Shown here one piece after another: positions 51,305-60,259 of a stretch of DNA of 64,000 nucleotides. The notes beneath the pieces are model-generated. The model did not search any database. It saw only the letters and a program-made list of their open reading frames with translations, and was not told the origin of the DNA. A program made the position numbers and the translations under genes. Each line of letters starts with the position of its first letter. Within the stretch, counting starts at the first letter, position 1. The DNA comes from Spirosoma linguale DSM 74 (GTDB taxonomy: Bacteria; Bacteroidota; Bacteroidia; Cytophagales; Spirosomataceae), in NCBI GenBank assembly GCA_000024525.1, contig CP001769.1, positions 310,001-374,000 of the forward strand. The letters are read 5' to 3'.

Positions 51305-51335
51305 CAATATTATAGAATGAAAATTGCATTTCAAA
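51305..51335 (-). promoter_or_regulatory. Promoter of susC copy 1
   Basis: On the minus strand: TTTG (51332-51335), 19 bases, then TAATATTG (51305-51312), one mismatch from the Bacteroidota -7 consensus. The same layout with the same spacing precedes susC copy 2, within leaders that are mostly alike up to the ATG. The predicted start of transcription gives a leader of about 30 bases. Confidence 0.6.
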
Positions 51336-51880
51336 GGGAAAAAGTAACAATAAGGTAATAGTCAAACGAGAAAAATATTATTAAATATGGGAATAATTAT
51401 ATTTAACTTTTAGTAAAGCACTGTTAATCAATAAGTTAACTTTTACCGTATATTTACAAAATTGCTTTAGTTATATTTTACTAAGTATAATTTACAGTAA
51501 AATTTTTTTTGAAAATTAAGTATAATGAAGAACCGAACTGCACTTTTTGGCTTCTTTTGCTACTAACTACTAGATAATCAGATGAATGTAGTTATATTTT
51601 GAATTAATAAACCTGAGTAGTTATACCGAATGATATAATGGTAACATTGAGTATATGCAGCAGTTATGATTTATGAGGGCTTGGCTAGGTTAGTGACGAA
51701 GACGCTCAGATGTTTCCCAAGCAAAGGAAAATATCTGAGCGCTACTTATTCTATGTGAAGGGATGCTCAGACTTGATATGGCAGGTTTACTATTTTCCCA
51801 AACTGGTACTGCGGGCTCGGATAAATAGCCTCCACCTGTTCGATTCTGTACCACATGAGGTCAATAGCGGTCAGACTTTG
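51336..51880. other. AT-rich gene-free stretch upstream of susC copy 1
   Basis: From the susC promoter to about 51690 the DNA is very AT-rich with no reading frame of note. From about 51700 the composition returns to normal in sequence that is probably the far end of the decayed epimerase relic. Short rightward frames here look like chance. No palindrome is visible. Confidence 0.5.
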
Positions 51881-51957
51881 TGCGTAGCGAGTCTAGTAAG
51901 CAAGTATGCCTTTATATTCCTGCCGCAGTTCGGCGCGAAGTTCTATTTGTTGAGTAG
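51881..51957 (-). pseudogene. Relic of the AGE epimerase 5' end
   Basis: Bases 51881-51942 closely match the start of the epimerase gene (about 45700-45760). Translated leftward they give LRAELRQEYKGILAY-stop-TRYA against LRAELRQEHKDILAYWTRYA, so a Trp codon has become a stop. The adjoining 51943-51957 (ctatttgttgagtag) is identical to 46138-46152 upstream of the small hydrophilic gene. Thus the segment downstream of susD copy 2 is a shortened, decayed version of that downstream of susD copy 1. Confidence 0.8.
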
Positions 51958-51990
51958 ACCTGTAGCCATCTTCGGGAGTTGATTGTTTGT

Positions 51991-52033
51991 AACGAAAAAG
52001 GCCATCCTGCTTAGCAGGATGGCCTTTTTCGTT
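51991..52033. terminator. Terminator after susD copy 2
   Basis: Perfect 20-bp arms (51991-52010 and 52014-52033) with loop tta form a strong hairpin 25 bases beyond the leftward SusD stop, with A-run and T-run in the outer stem. It can act in both directions. Confidence 0.9.
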
Positions 52034-52057
52034 GATACCGGTTTTTAAACAGTTGTT

Positions 52058-53806
52058 TTAATAACCGGGGTTTTGCTTGAATATCCCTTTTTGCAGGTCC
52101 ATCTGAACTTGTGGAATTGGGAAGTACTCATCTTTACCAGCTGTAAACTTAGCGCCCGAATAACCCAATGGCAGTTTCTGACTTTCGTAGCTGAGGAAAG
52201 CGTTCAGCACAGGTGCAGCAATGCCCCAACGAACAAGGTCATAGAAACGGTGACCTTCTCCCGATAGCTCCAGCTTCCGTTCGAACCGAACAGCCGCCAA
52301 AGCATCGTCCTTGCTTGCGAAAGGAGTCGTGTAGTTACTGATTACATAGTTGGCGGCATTTTTGCCATCAGACGTTTTAACCCACGCATCGGCGTTAGCG
52401 GCTCTGGTTCTGACCTGGTTTATATAGCCACGGGCTACTTCCAGGCTACCAGCCTCGATTTCAGCTTCAGCAGCCATCAGCAATACATCGGCATAACGAA
52501 TGATGTTGTAGTTAATAGCCGAGTAACCATCGGTCCAGGAGCTACCATCTGTTAGGCTTTTGTCCTGAGACCGGTAGAAGACAAACTTTTTAGGAGAGAA
52601 CGGACCTGCATAACTCTGATCACGAATCCAGTCCAGACCTGGGTGAACCATCCAGTCCAGATAAGGGATACCCCGGCGTCCGATTGACCAGTCCAGACGA
52701 GGATCGACAGGACCGGCATCGGGTGTAAAGGCAGCTTTCGAGTCGATACCCTGATCATTTTTCAATTGATTAGCCCCGCTGTTGTAAGAGCCATCCAGCA
52801 GAGGCAGACCGTTTGCATTCACCCGGAACGAGTTAGCCAGCTCAAAGCTTGGCGCAAAGAAACCACAGCAACCGGCAGGACCGTTTGACCCCGTGTTGTA
52901 GGGGAAGTTCAAATCCAGCTCCTGTGCCGAGTTGGCTACATCACCCGTGTTAACGGCAGCCTGAATAGCGAACACCGACTCTTCGCTGTTGTCCTTTGCC
53001 GCGTTGAAAACATCCGTGTAGTTGGCCACCAAACCGTATTTTTTACCGTTGGTGGTTTTACCGTTGGCAATAACCTGATCGAACAGCGGTTTAGCTGCGG
53101 TATACTTCTTTTGGTACAGATATGTCTTGGCTAAGTAAGCCGTTGCAGCCCATTTGTTAGCCCGACCGGCTGCACCCTGAGTTTCGGGTAGATTGTCCTG
53201 CGCGAATTTGAAATCTTCCTCAATTTTCGGCCAGATGTCTACGTCGTTTTTAACCAGTTCAATCCCTGTACCGTAATCCAGCGTTTCGTCTATATAGGGA
53301 ACCATGTTGAACGACCGCTTCAACTCAAAATAGTAATGTCCGCGCAGGAAGCGAGCTTCAGCAGCCAGCCGTTTCTTATCGGCATCGGATACATCAGCAC
53401 TTGCCGAGGGTAGCGTTCGGAGAACAGCATTGGCCCGGCTGATGCCTTCGTACATGCCCCGCCACTTGTCGTTAATATCACCGTTTGTCGGTAATATTTC
53501 GTAGCGCTGGAAGGTTGAGAAGTTGGTGTTACCACCGCCATCTCCGGAGTTGGAGCCTTTGTTTGCTTCACCACCCGAAACGCTGCCGCGTACCCAGTTG
53601 TACGAACTGGTTGCCCGGGAAAAGCCCCGGCCGTTTAGTTGTGCATAAGAGGAGAGAAGGATGCCCTCAAGTCCCGCTTTGGATGTTAGCTGATTGCTGG
53701 CCAACTGACCTGTTGCCGGTACATCCAGAAATTTGTCTTTACAGGCAAACGTAACCATGGTAAGTACCAATGTTGCGATTGTGCCCTTTAGAATGATTTT
53801 TTTCAT
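52058..53806 (-). CDS. SusD/RagB family lipoprotein, copy 2
   Basis: The 582-residue paralogue of the SusD at 46255-48003 has lipoprotein signal MKKIILKGTIATLVLTMVTFAC. It shares blocks such as CKDKFLDVPATGQL, SRANAVLRTL, NKWAATAYLAKTYLYQKKYTAAKPLFDQVIANGKT, FPYNTGSNGPAGCCGFF and RYADVLLMAAEAEIEAGSLE. The partner SusC lies upstream, but here an 81-base gap with a hairpin separates them, unlike the 13-base gap in copy 1. Confidence 0.94.
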   Translation of the reverse strand: MKKIILKGTIATLVLTMVTFACKDKFLDVPATGQLASNQLTSKAGLEGILLSSYAQLNGRGFSRATSSYNWVRGSVSGGEANKGSNSGDGGGNTNFSTFQRYEILPTNGDINDKWRGMYEGISRANAVLRTLPSASADVSDADKKRLAAEARFLRGHYYFELKRSFNMVPYIDETLDYGTGIELVKNDVDIWPKIEEDFKFAQDNLPETQGAAGRANKWAATAYLAKTYLYQKKYTAAKPLFDQVIANGKTTNGKKYGLVANYTDVFNAAKDNSEESVFAIQAAVNTGDVANSAQELDLNFPYNTGSNGPAGCCGFFAPSFELANSFRVNANGLPLLDGSYNSGANQLKNDQGIDSKAAFTPDAGPVDPRLDWSIGRRGIPYLDWMVHPGLDWIRDQSYAGPFSPKKFVFYRSQDKSLTDGSSWTDGYSAINYNIIRYADVLLMAAEAEIEAGSLEVARGYINQVRTRAANADAWVKTSDGKNAANYVISNYTTPFASKDDALAAVRFERKLELSGEGHRFYDLVRWGIAAPVLNAFLSYESQKLPLGYSGAKFTAGKDEYFPIPQVQMDLQKGIFKQNPGY

Positions 53807-53844
53807 GGTTTGACTTTACCTACAATTAGATAATGTTTCATTAG

Positions 53845-53876
53845 AGCCGTGAGTTTGGTAATTCAAACTCACGGCT
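53845..53876. terminator. Hairpin between susC and susD of copy 2
   Basis: Perfect 12-bp arms (53845-53856 and 53865-53876) with an 8-base loop lie in the 81-base susC-susD gap. No long T run follows, so it may weaken or process the transcript rather than end it. Copy 1 has no such structure. Confidence 0.6.
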
Positions 53877-53887
53877 GATCCGTTGTT

Positions 53888-56800
53888 TTAGAAGCCGAAG
53901 CTCAAGCCTACGTTATAGCCACGGGTAACGGGATAGTTACCGATGTCGATACCGAAGTTTTGGTCAGCCGAGCCGCCAACGGCTGGATCCAAACCAGAAT
54001 ACTTCGTAATTGTGAACAGGTTCGTAGCAGACAGCGACAGTCTTAACCGGCTCAGGTTAGCCCGGTTCAGCACGGAGGCTGGGAAGGTATAGCCCAGCGT
54101 CAGGTACTGCATCCGGCCATACGAGCCGTTTTCTACGTAGTAGGAGTTCGACTCCGTATTTGTGCTGAAGTTTGAGGTGTTCTCAAAAATGGGCACTTTC
54201 GTGTCGGTATGCGTTGGCAACCACGAATCTTTCACACGCTGGCTAACAGCCGCCCCCGGGAACGAAGGATAGAAGTCGGTGTACCATTTCGAGTTGTTAA
54301 AGATCTTGTTACCAAGCGACGCATACACCTGTGTGTTCAGGTCGAATCCTTTGTACTTCAGCGTCAGCGTCAGGCTACCCGTAAACTTAGGAATCGGGCT
54401 TCCCAGGAATGTACGGTCGGCGTCGTCGATTTTACCATCACCGTTAATATCCTGGTAACGGAAACGACCCGGAGCCGCACCCGGTTGCGTAGGAGCACCA
54501 TCAACTTCTGCTTTGCTGTTGAAGAGACCAATTACGTTGTAGCCATAGAAAGACGACAGATCATGACCAGGCTGGTTACGAACAACAGGAGAGCTTAAGC
54601 GCTGACCATTGGCGGTGAAGTAAGGTACCGATGGCGCAATGGCTGTGATCTTGTTATCCAGGATACTTCCAACGGCTGTAACCTCATAGCCCAGATCGCC
54701 AACTACGTTACCCCGCGTTGTAATGAGGAGGTCAATACCTTTGTTGCGCATGCTGGCTACGTTCACGTAAGGAGCATTGGCACGAACACCAACTACGCCC
54801 GGGAGAGCCAGCGGATAGAGCAGGTCCTTTGTGTCTTTCTGCCAGAAATCAAGAACTACTTCTAACTTGTTGTTAAAGAAAGCACCGTCTATACCAACGT
54901 TTGACGTGATACTGGTTTCCCACTTGGCGGCAGCATTACCAATCTGGCTACGGTAGTAACCGGCCTGTACCGATGTGTTGGCCCCTGTAATGTCGTAGCT
55001 GTTACCTGCATTGGAACCAAACAGATTGTACTGGTTTGTCGAACTCAGGTAGTTCGAGTTACCCATCAAGCCATAGCCACCACGTACTTTCAAATCAGAT
55101 ACCCACGGCAGGTTCTTCATAAAATCTTCGGATGACAGACGCCAGGCCGCCGAAACAGCGGGGAATACCCCGTAGCGGTTCTGAGAACCAAATTGCGACG
55201 AACCATCCCGACGAACTACACCCGTAAGGATATACTTGTCATTGAACGTATAACGCGCCTGAGCAAACAAAGAATAGAAGTTATTGCCCTTGCCGTAGTA
55301 GCTATTTACACTACGCGTAGCGCCCGGCGTTGTCGTGCCGATGGTTACGTAGTTTGGATCTGTCGTGAATGGGTTCAGTCCGGAGCCACTGATACCCCGA
55401 CCGCTTCCTGTGTTCAACGCTTCGATACCTGCCAGAACGCTAACATCATGAATGCCAAACTTCTGTTTGTACTGAGCCGTATTGGTGAACGTCCAGGCTA
55501 ACCCAACGTTCGACGATTCGTTATATACATAGTTCGTATTGTTCTCCGAGTTTTCGTATTGAGACCGGTTATACGCATTGTTGTAGTTGCTGAAATAGGT
55601 ACCGCCCAGGCTACTGCGCAGTGTTAACGCCGGAATGACATCATACTCCAGGTAAGCATTACCAAACGCAATCAGGTTGTAGTTGATGTTGTCCTTCGCT
55701 CCGATACGGTTAGCCACCGGGTTCCGGGCGTTGTTAAAGCCCGATGCTGCTGTACCTGCATAACCACCGAATGCGTTGTATACAGGGATGATCGGTGCCT
55801 GACGAAACGCCAGGAGGATATCGTTTTCATCGGCCGCAACGCTGGAGTTATTGTTGGTGCCATTACCAAGTGTGCTTCCTGTGCTACCCTGCAGACCCGT
55901 TGCCGAAACATAGGCCAACTGCACGTTCTCGCCAAACCGCAGTTTCTTTGTAATATCAAATTCCGTGTTCACGCGTAACGTATAACGCGAGAAGTCGTTG
56001 TAGGTGATAATACCAGCTTGTTTCTGCATACCCAGACTTAGGTAAAACCGGCTCGACTCTGTGCCACCGGAGAAGCCCAGTGTGTGACGCATCAGGGGAG
56101 CTACGCGAGTGATGGCACCATACCAGTCTGTTCCTGCCTTGTTGGCGGGAATAACATTGTAAATGGCTCCATTGGCAGGGTTAATGTTATACTTTGCACG
56201 CTCTGCTTCCAGGTTTACTGCAGATGCTGATACGCCTGTCTGGTTGCCTACCAGCAAATAATCTGGCAGAACAGGTGTTTGTCCCGATCCGTACTGACCA
56301 TTAGCAATACCCGTAAAGCTAGTTGGACCAACTGTTCCGCCAGCCTGAAAAATATCGTTTTTGCGGGCCTGCCAGGTCCAGTCAGCCTGTTCCTGTGGCG
56401 TCAGAATTTTCTGACCATGACCTGGGTCGGTAACACCGTACAAGCCATCGTAGCTAATGCTCAGTTTCTGAGCCCGGCGCTGGCCTTTCTTGGTTGTCAA
56501 TACAATAACGCCCGATGCAGCACGTGCTCCATAAACGGATGCCGAAGCCGCATCTTTAAGAACCGTAGTTGACTCGATATCATCCGGAGCAATGTACTGG
56601 ATGCTCTGGGTTGGTACACCATCAACAACGTACAAAGGCTGGTTACCACCAAACGAACCAAAACCCCGTACCCGAACCTGGCTAGTCGTACCAGGCTGGC
56701 CGTTTGTAATAACGGTTACACCAGCTACCCGGCCCTGCAATTGCTGTTCAACGTTTGTTGATGGCACAACTTTCAGTTGGGCGGGCTTTACGGTAGATAC

Positions 56801-57178
56801 TGCGCCGGTTACATCCCGACGGTTTTCTGTCGAATAACCTGTTACAACAACCTCGCTCAGGGCGGTGGCGTCGTCTTCGAGCTTTACGTCAACCGACGTG
56901 CGGTTACCTACAGCTACTTCCAGAGTTTTGAAGCCAATGGCTGATATCACCAGCACCGGGCTAGCACCCCGAATGTTCAGCGCATAGTTGCCGTCAGCAT
57001 CAGTGGCAGTACCCGTTTGGGTACCTTTAAGTACAACGTTGGCCCCGGGTACCGGTCCATCAACGCCCGTGATTTTACCCGTTAGGCGACGGTCCTGGGC
57101 GGAAGCGTTCAAGCTCCACAGTAATAATACTGTACCCAGAAAAGCGGTCTGCAGAAATCTGTAGAACGATGCTTTCAT
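53888..57178 (-). CDS. SusC/RagA family TonB-dependent transporter, copy 2
   Basis: The 1096-residue outer-membrane importer is paralogous to the SusC at 48017-51268. The signal peptide is MKASFYRFLQTAFLGTVLLL ... SAQ. The regulatory domain (RLTGKITGVDGPVPGANVVLKG), TonB-box-like LSEVVVTGY and plug (VEQQLQGRVAGVTVITNGQPG, LYVVDGVPTQ, VLKDAASASVYGARAASGVI) keep the same layout. The barrel carries insertions relative to copy 1 and ends GYNVGLSFGF. The loops that would contact substrate differ most, which suggests divergence in specificity after tandem duplication. Confidence 0.95.
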   Translation of the reverse strand: MKASFYRFLQTAFLGTVLLLWSLNASAQDRRLTGKITGVDGPVPGANVVLKGTQTGTATDADGNYALNIRGASPVLVISAIGFKTLEVAVGNRTSVDVKLEDDATALSEVVVTGYSTENRRDVTGAVSTVKPAQLKVVPSTNVEQQLQGRVAGVTVITNGQPGTTSQVRVRGFGSFGGNQPLYVVDGVPTQSIQYIAPDDIESTTVLKDAASASVYGARAASGVIVLTTKKGQRRAQKLSISYDGLYGVTDPGHGQKILTPQEQADWTWQARKNDIFQAGGTVGPTSFTGIANGQYGSGQTPVLPDYLLVGNQTGVSASAVNLEAERAKYNINPANGAIYNVIPANKAGTDWYGAITRVAPLMRHTLGFSGGTESSRFYLSLGMQKQAGIITYNDFSRYTLRVNTEFDITKKLRFGENVQLAYVSATGLQGSTGSTLGNGTNNNSSVAADENDILLAFRQAPIIPVYNAFGGYAGTAASGFNNARNPVANRIGAKDNINYNLIAFGNAYLEYDVIPALTLRSSLGGTYFSNYNNAYNRSQYENSENNTNYVYNESSNVGLAWTFTNTAQYKQKFGIHDVSVLAGIEALNTGSGRGISGSGLNPFTTDPNYVTIGTTTPGATRSVNSYYGKGNNFYSLFAQARYTFNDKYILTGVVRRDGSSQFGSQNRYGVFPAVSAAWRLSSEDFMKNLPWVSDLKVRGGYGLMGNSNYLSSTNQYNLFGSNAGNSYDITGANTSVQAGYYRSQIGNAAAKWETSITSNVGIDGAFFNNKLEVVLDFWQKDTKDLLYPLALPGVVGVRANAPYVNVASMRNKGIDLLITTRGNVVGDLGYEVTAVGSILDNKITAIAPSVPYFTANGQRLSSPVVRNQPGHDLSSFYGYNVIGLFNSKAEVDGAPTQPGAAPGRFRYQDINGDGKIDDADRTFLGSPIPKFTGSLTLTLKYKGFDLNTQVYASLGNKIFNNSKWYTDFYPSFPGAAVSQRVKDSWLPTHTDTKVPIFENTSNFSTNTESNSYYVENGSYGRMQYLTLGYTFPASVLNRANLSRLRLSLSATNLFTITKYSGLDPAVGGSADQNFGIDIGNYPVTRGYNVGLSFGF

Positions 57179-57214
57179 GAAAAATAGGTTGGTTAATTAT
57201 TTAATAAAACGAAT

Positions 57215-57245
57215 CAATATTATGAATGATAAATTGTATTTCAAA
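57215..57245 (-). promoter_or_regulatory. Promoter of susC copy 2
   Basis: On the minus strand: TTTG (57242-57245), 19 bases, TAATATTG (57215-57222). It matches the element at 51305-51335 in both boxes and in spacing, and lies about 37 bases before the ATG, as in copy 1. Confidence 0.6.
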
Positions 57246-58466
57246 AAGAATTAGTAACAATATAGTAGTGTTGAATCTGTTAAAATGAAATTAATTAACT
57301 TAATAGTTATATGGTCAAATTATTGAAGTATCTATAAATCAAATAGTTGGTCGTTTTTTGGAATTGTGGTTTATTGATTTGTTTATATTTATTTATTTTA
57401 CTAATTAATATAAATAAATGAATATCATCCGTAATACTTAAGTATTTATACATAGAGCAATAGGTATTTATATCTAGCATTATATAAGTATATTTTGCTA
57501 ATTACTTTTACTATATTTTAATGTGTTTAATATTGCTCAAGTATACACTACATCTGCAATCAAGTCTTTAATTTATTGCTAAAATTTCGTAATAAATACT
57601 ACTTTTTTCAGACTCTTAGTCGGTTAGTTACTATACAAAAAAGCAGTAATGGTAGCATGCTTTATGCAGGAGAACAGTAGATAAATCTCTGCTTTTTCAT
57701 TTGTTGGGTAGAATTTTATTATTACAGATTTTGTTAATAACTAATTGATAATCAATAATTAATTGTATAGTATTTAAATTGGTTACATATAACTAGTCTT
57801 TATACTTGTAGTACTACTTTGTTCTGTCTTATACAAAATCTTGACCGAATCGAAATGATGGATTTTTTAAAATAGTTATCACATTAAGAGATCGTACTTA
57901 CTCTGAAGACAGCGGTTAAGGTAAGTTATTGACTATAATTAAACTCCTGATTTTTTAAGTACATAACTTTATTTAGGAAGGATAAATTGATGGAGTAGAA
58001 TAGCCTATTTTTGTTAGGCTATTTCTGAGGAATTTTAAAGCAAAATGTACCTACTGCATGGTAAATTTTGAGCGTTAAAATTTAATTAGATAATCGTCAG
58101 ACTTTATATCAGTTGTAAGAATTAACAGCGATGTATTGCGATTGTAAGTTTTTCTCTAAAACGAGATATAGAGTGTAAGAATCACAATGGTTAAATGACC
58201 AGAATTAGTCGATTCAGGAGCAGTTTTTGAGGTATATAATTTAATTAACTTTATTGTAATATAATTATAATGATATAAAATTCATTTATTTTGATTGGTA
58301 GTATACTTGCGGTATCTATTGAGGTATTTATATGTGTCTTTTTGATGTATTTACAGTATTCCGTGTCTATTTTCAGGCATTTGGTTTTAGTAAGCCTGTG
58401 AAGGATGCAAAATAGGGGACTACAATTCGGCTGTCTAATGTATTTTGCCTACCTTTCTGAGTACTC
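57246..58466. other. AT-rich gene-free region of about 1.2 kb
   Basis: Between susC copy 2 and the RqcH-like gene no frame of even 60 codons exists on either strand. The DNA is very AT-rich with many short A/T runs, and I see no tRNA, long palindrome or repeat shared with other parts of the window. It resembles, but is longer than, the stretch upstream of susC copy 1. The rightmost 100 bases must hold the RqcH-like promoter. Its content is otherwise unexplained. Confidence 0.5.
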
Positions 58467-60140
58467 ATGCATACCAACTTTTATTTCCTTAAGCAACTTG
58501 GACCTGCTCTAGAAGGGCACCTGTTACCTAAATCGTCTGGTCCGAATAGCCACGTCAATGAATCCATTACCGGCCTCCGCTTTATGGCGTGTTTTAGTCA
58601 GGATCGGGACGAGGTAGTTCTTATATTTGCCCAGGCCAGAGGGAAGATTAATTATTATAAACCTTTCTATATCAAGGCGAGTCTCCGCCCCGATTTCTCC
58701 GGCTTATTCTTTCCGGAAAGCGTACAACGTGCGCGTACAAACAGCGTAGACTTGTTCGAGTCTATCGTTGGAGAGCCCGGTAAAGAACGAGCAGTTATTG
58801 GTGTACGGACGTTTCTGAATGAGCGCTGCCTGGCCATTGTACTGGAAGATGATGTTGCGTTAGTCTTTAAATTCTTCGGTAATCGTCCCAATCTGTTAGC
58901 ATTTCAGGGAAACGAAGTAGTTGACCTATTCAACCGGCAACTGGCGACAGATGCTCAGCTCCTGTTGGATGGTTTTGACCGGCCTATCGACCAATCGTAT
59001 GCCGCTTTTGAGCAGGCAAACTTCGACCGCAGAAAACTCTTCCCAACGTTTGGCAAAGTAGTAAACAGGTGGATCGACGAACAGGAGGCAAAGCGGGCCG
59101 TTAGGGGAGGGTCCGAGAAGTGGGCTGTCCTTCAGGATGCGTTGTACCAATTGGAGCACCCGCACTACTTCCTGATTCGGCTGGAGCACAAGCCAACACT
59201 TAGCCTGCTACCGTTCAATGACTTGCCCGCTGATACGCCCCAACGTGAGTTTACTGACCCCATCGAAGCGGCCAACCGATTTTATACGTCGTTTAACGGA
59301 TTGACCGTATTTGAGCATGAGAAAGCGAACCTGCTGAAACTGCTCGAAAAGCGTCGGAAACGGGCCGAGTCGCAAATTGATGTATCTCTGCAAAGGCTTC
59401 TATCGAAGGAAGAGGGAGCCAGCCATGAAGAAAAGGGACATATTCTAATGGCTAATTTACACGAGATTCCATCTACTCCCGGCATGAAGTCGCCGGAACG
59501 GGTTGCCCTATACGATTTCTACCGGGACCGGCCTTTGGTTATTAAACTTAAGCCTGACCTTACTCCGCAGAAGAATGCAGAGAACTATTACCGGAAGGCT
59601 AAGAACGAAAAACTCGAAGAACAGCATTTTTCTGACCAGATAGCGGCCCGCGAAGCCGAAATCGTTCGAATAGACCAGCAAAAGATAGATTTGGAAGCAA
59701 TAAAAACGCTGAAAGATCTTCGTCGGTATATTAAGCAACATAATCTGCTGGCCGAAACAAACTATGCCAGTGCTGGGGAAGCAGCACCACTTTTTAAGGA
59801 GGTTGTATTCGACTCGTTCCGCATTCTGATTGGCCGGAATGACAAGAATAATGACCTTCTTACCCAGCGCTATACGTACAAGGATGACTTATGGCTTCAT
59901 GCACGCGATGTTTCGGGCTCGCATGTCGTCATAAAATATCAGGCTGGTAAATCATTCCCAAAGCGGGTTATCGAGCGAGCCGCCGAATTAGCTGCCTGGT
60001 ATTCCAAACGAAAGATGGACAGCTTATGTCCGGTTACGGTGACCCCCAAAAAGTATGTTCGCAAACCTAAAGGGTTAGCAGAAGGGCAGGTTATAATCGA
60101 GAAAGAAGATGTTGTACTGGTTGTACCAAAAGGGGAGTAG
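58467..60140 (+). CDS. NFACT family protein (RqcH/Rqc2-like)
   Basis: The 557-residue protein has the NFACT layout: N-terminal NFACT-N domain (MHTNFYFLKQLGPALEGHLL ... GEPGKERAVIGVRTFLNERCLAIVLEDDVALVFKFFG), a long coiled-coil middle with Lys/Arg/Glu-rich helices (about 270-420), and a C-terminal NFACT-R domain FDSFRILIGRNDKNNDLLTQRYTYKDDLWLHARDVSGSHVVIK. The last segment is the most diagnostic. Such proteins bind stalled large ribosomal subunits and recruit tRNA-Ala to tag nascent chains, or have been described as fibronectin-binding proteins. A housekeeping role in ribosome rescue is likely. Confidence 0.88.
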   Translation: MHTNFYFLKQLGPALEGHLLPKSSGPNSHVNESITGLRFMACFSQDRDEVVLIFAQARGKINYYKPFYIKASLRPDFSGLFFPESVQRARTNSVDLFESIVGEPGKERAVIGVRTFLNERCLAIVLEDDVALVFKFFGNRPNLLAFQGNEVVDLFNRQLATDAQLLLDGFDRPIDQSYAAFEQANFDRRKLFPTFGKVVNRWIDEQEAKRAVRGGSEKWAVLQDALYQLEHPHYFLIRLEHKPTLSLLPFNDLPADTPQREFTDPIEAANRFYTSFNGLTVFEHEKANLLKLLEKRRKRAESQIDVSLQRLLSKEEGASHEEKGHILMANLHEIPSTPGMKSPERVALYDFYRDRPLVIKLKPDLTPQKNAENYYRKAKNEKLEEQHFSDQIAAREAEIVRIDQQKIDLEAIKTLKDLRRYIKQHNLLAETNYASAGEAAPLFKEVVFDSFRILIGRNDKNNDLLTQRYTYKDDLWLHARDVSGSHVVIKYQAGKSFPKRVIERAAELAAWYSKRKMDSLCPVTVTPKKYVRKPKGLAEGQVIIEKEDVVLVVPKGE

Positions 60141-60149
60141 TGGAGCGTT

Positions 60150-60249
60150 AAGTCGGTAAGCGGCTGCGCCTAAGTTGGTAAGTAGCTGACGCGAAAGATG
60201 ATCCATGCGTCAGCTACTTACCAACTTAGGCACAACCGCTTATTGACTT
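60150..60249. repeat. Inverted repeat, 43-bp arms
   Basis: Arms at 60150-60192 and 60207-60249 pair at 39 of 43 positions around a 14-base loop; the inner 26 pairs are perfect. It separates the convergent RqcH-like and glycosyltransferase genes and ends just before the latter's stop codon. Its outer arm resembles the hairpin at 40488-40508. Confidence 0.85.
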
Positions 60250-60259
60250 GATGACTTGT

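Noticed and set aside
51710..51982. 90-codon rightward ORF between the two sus loci
   Set aside because: It runs antisense through the epimerase relic and has no coding signature of its own.
57179..58466. tRNA or other structured RNA genes in the long gap
   Set aside because: I searched by eye for cloverleaf-like GC stems and T-arm motifs and found none; the region is too AT-rich.
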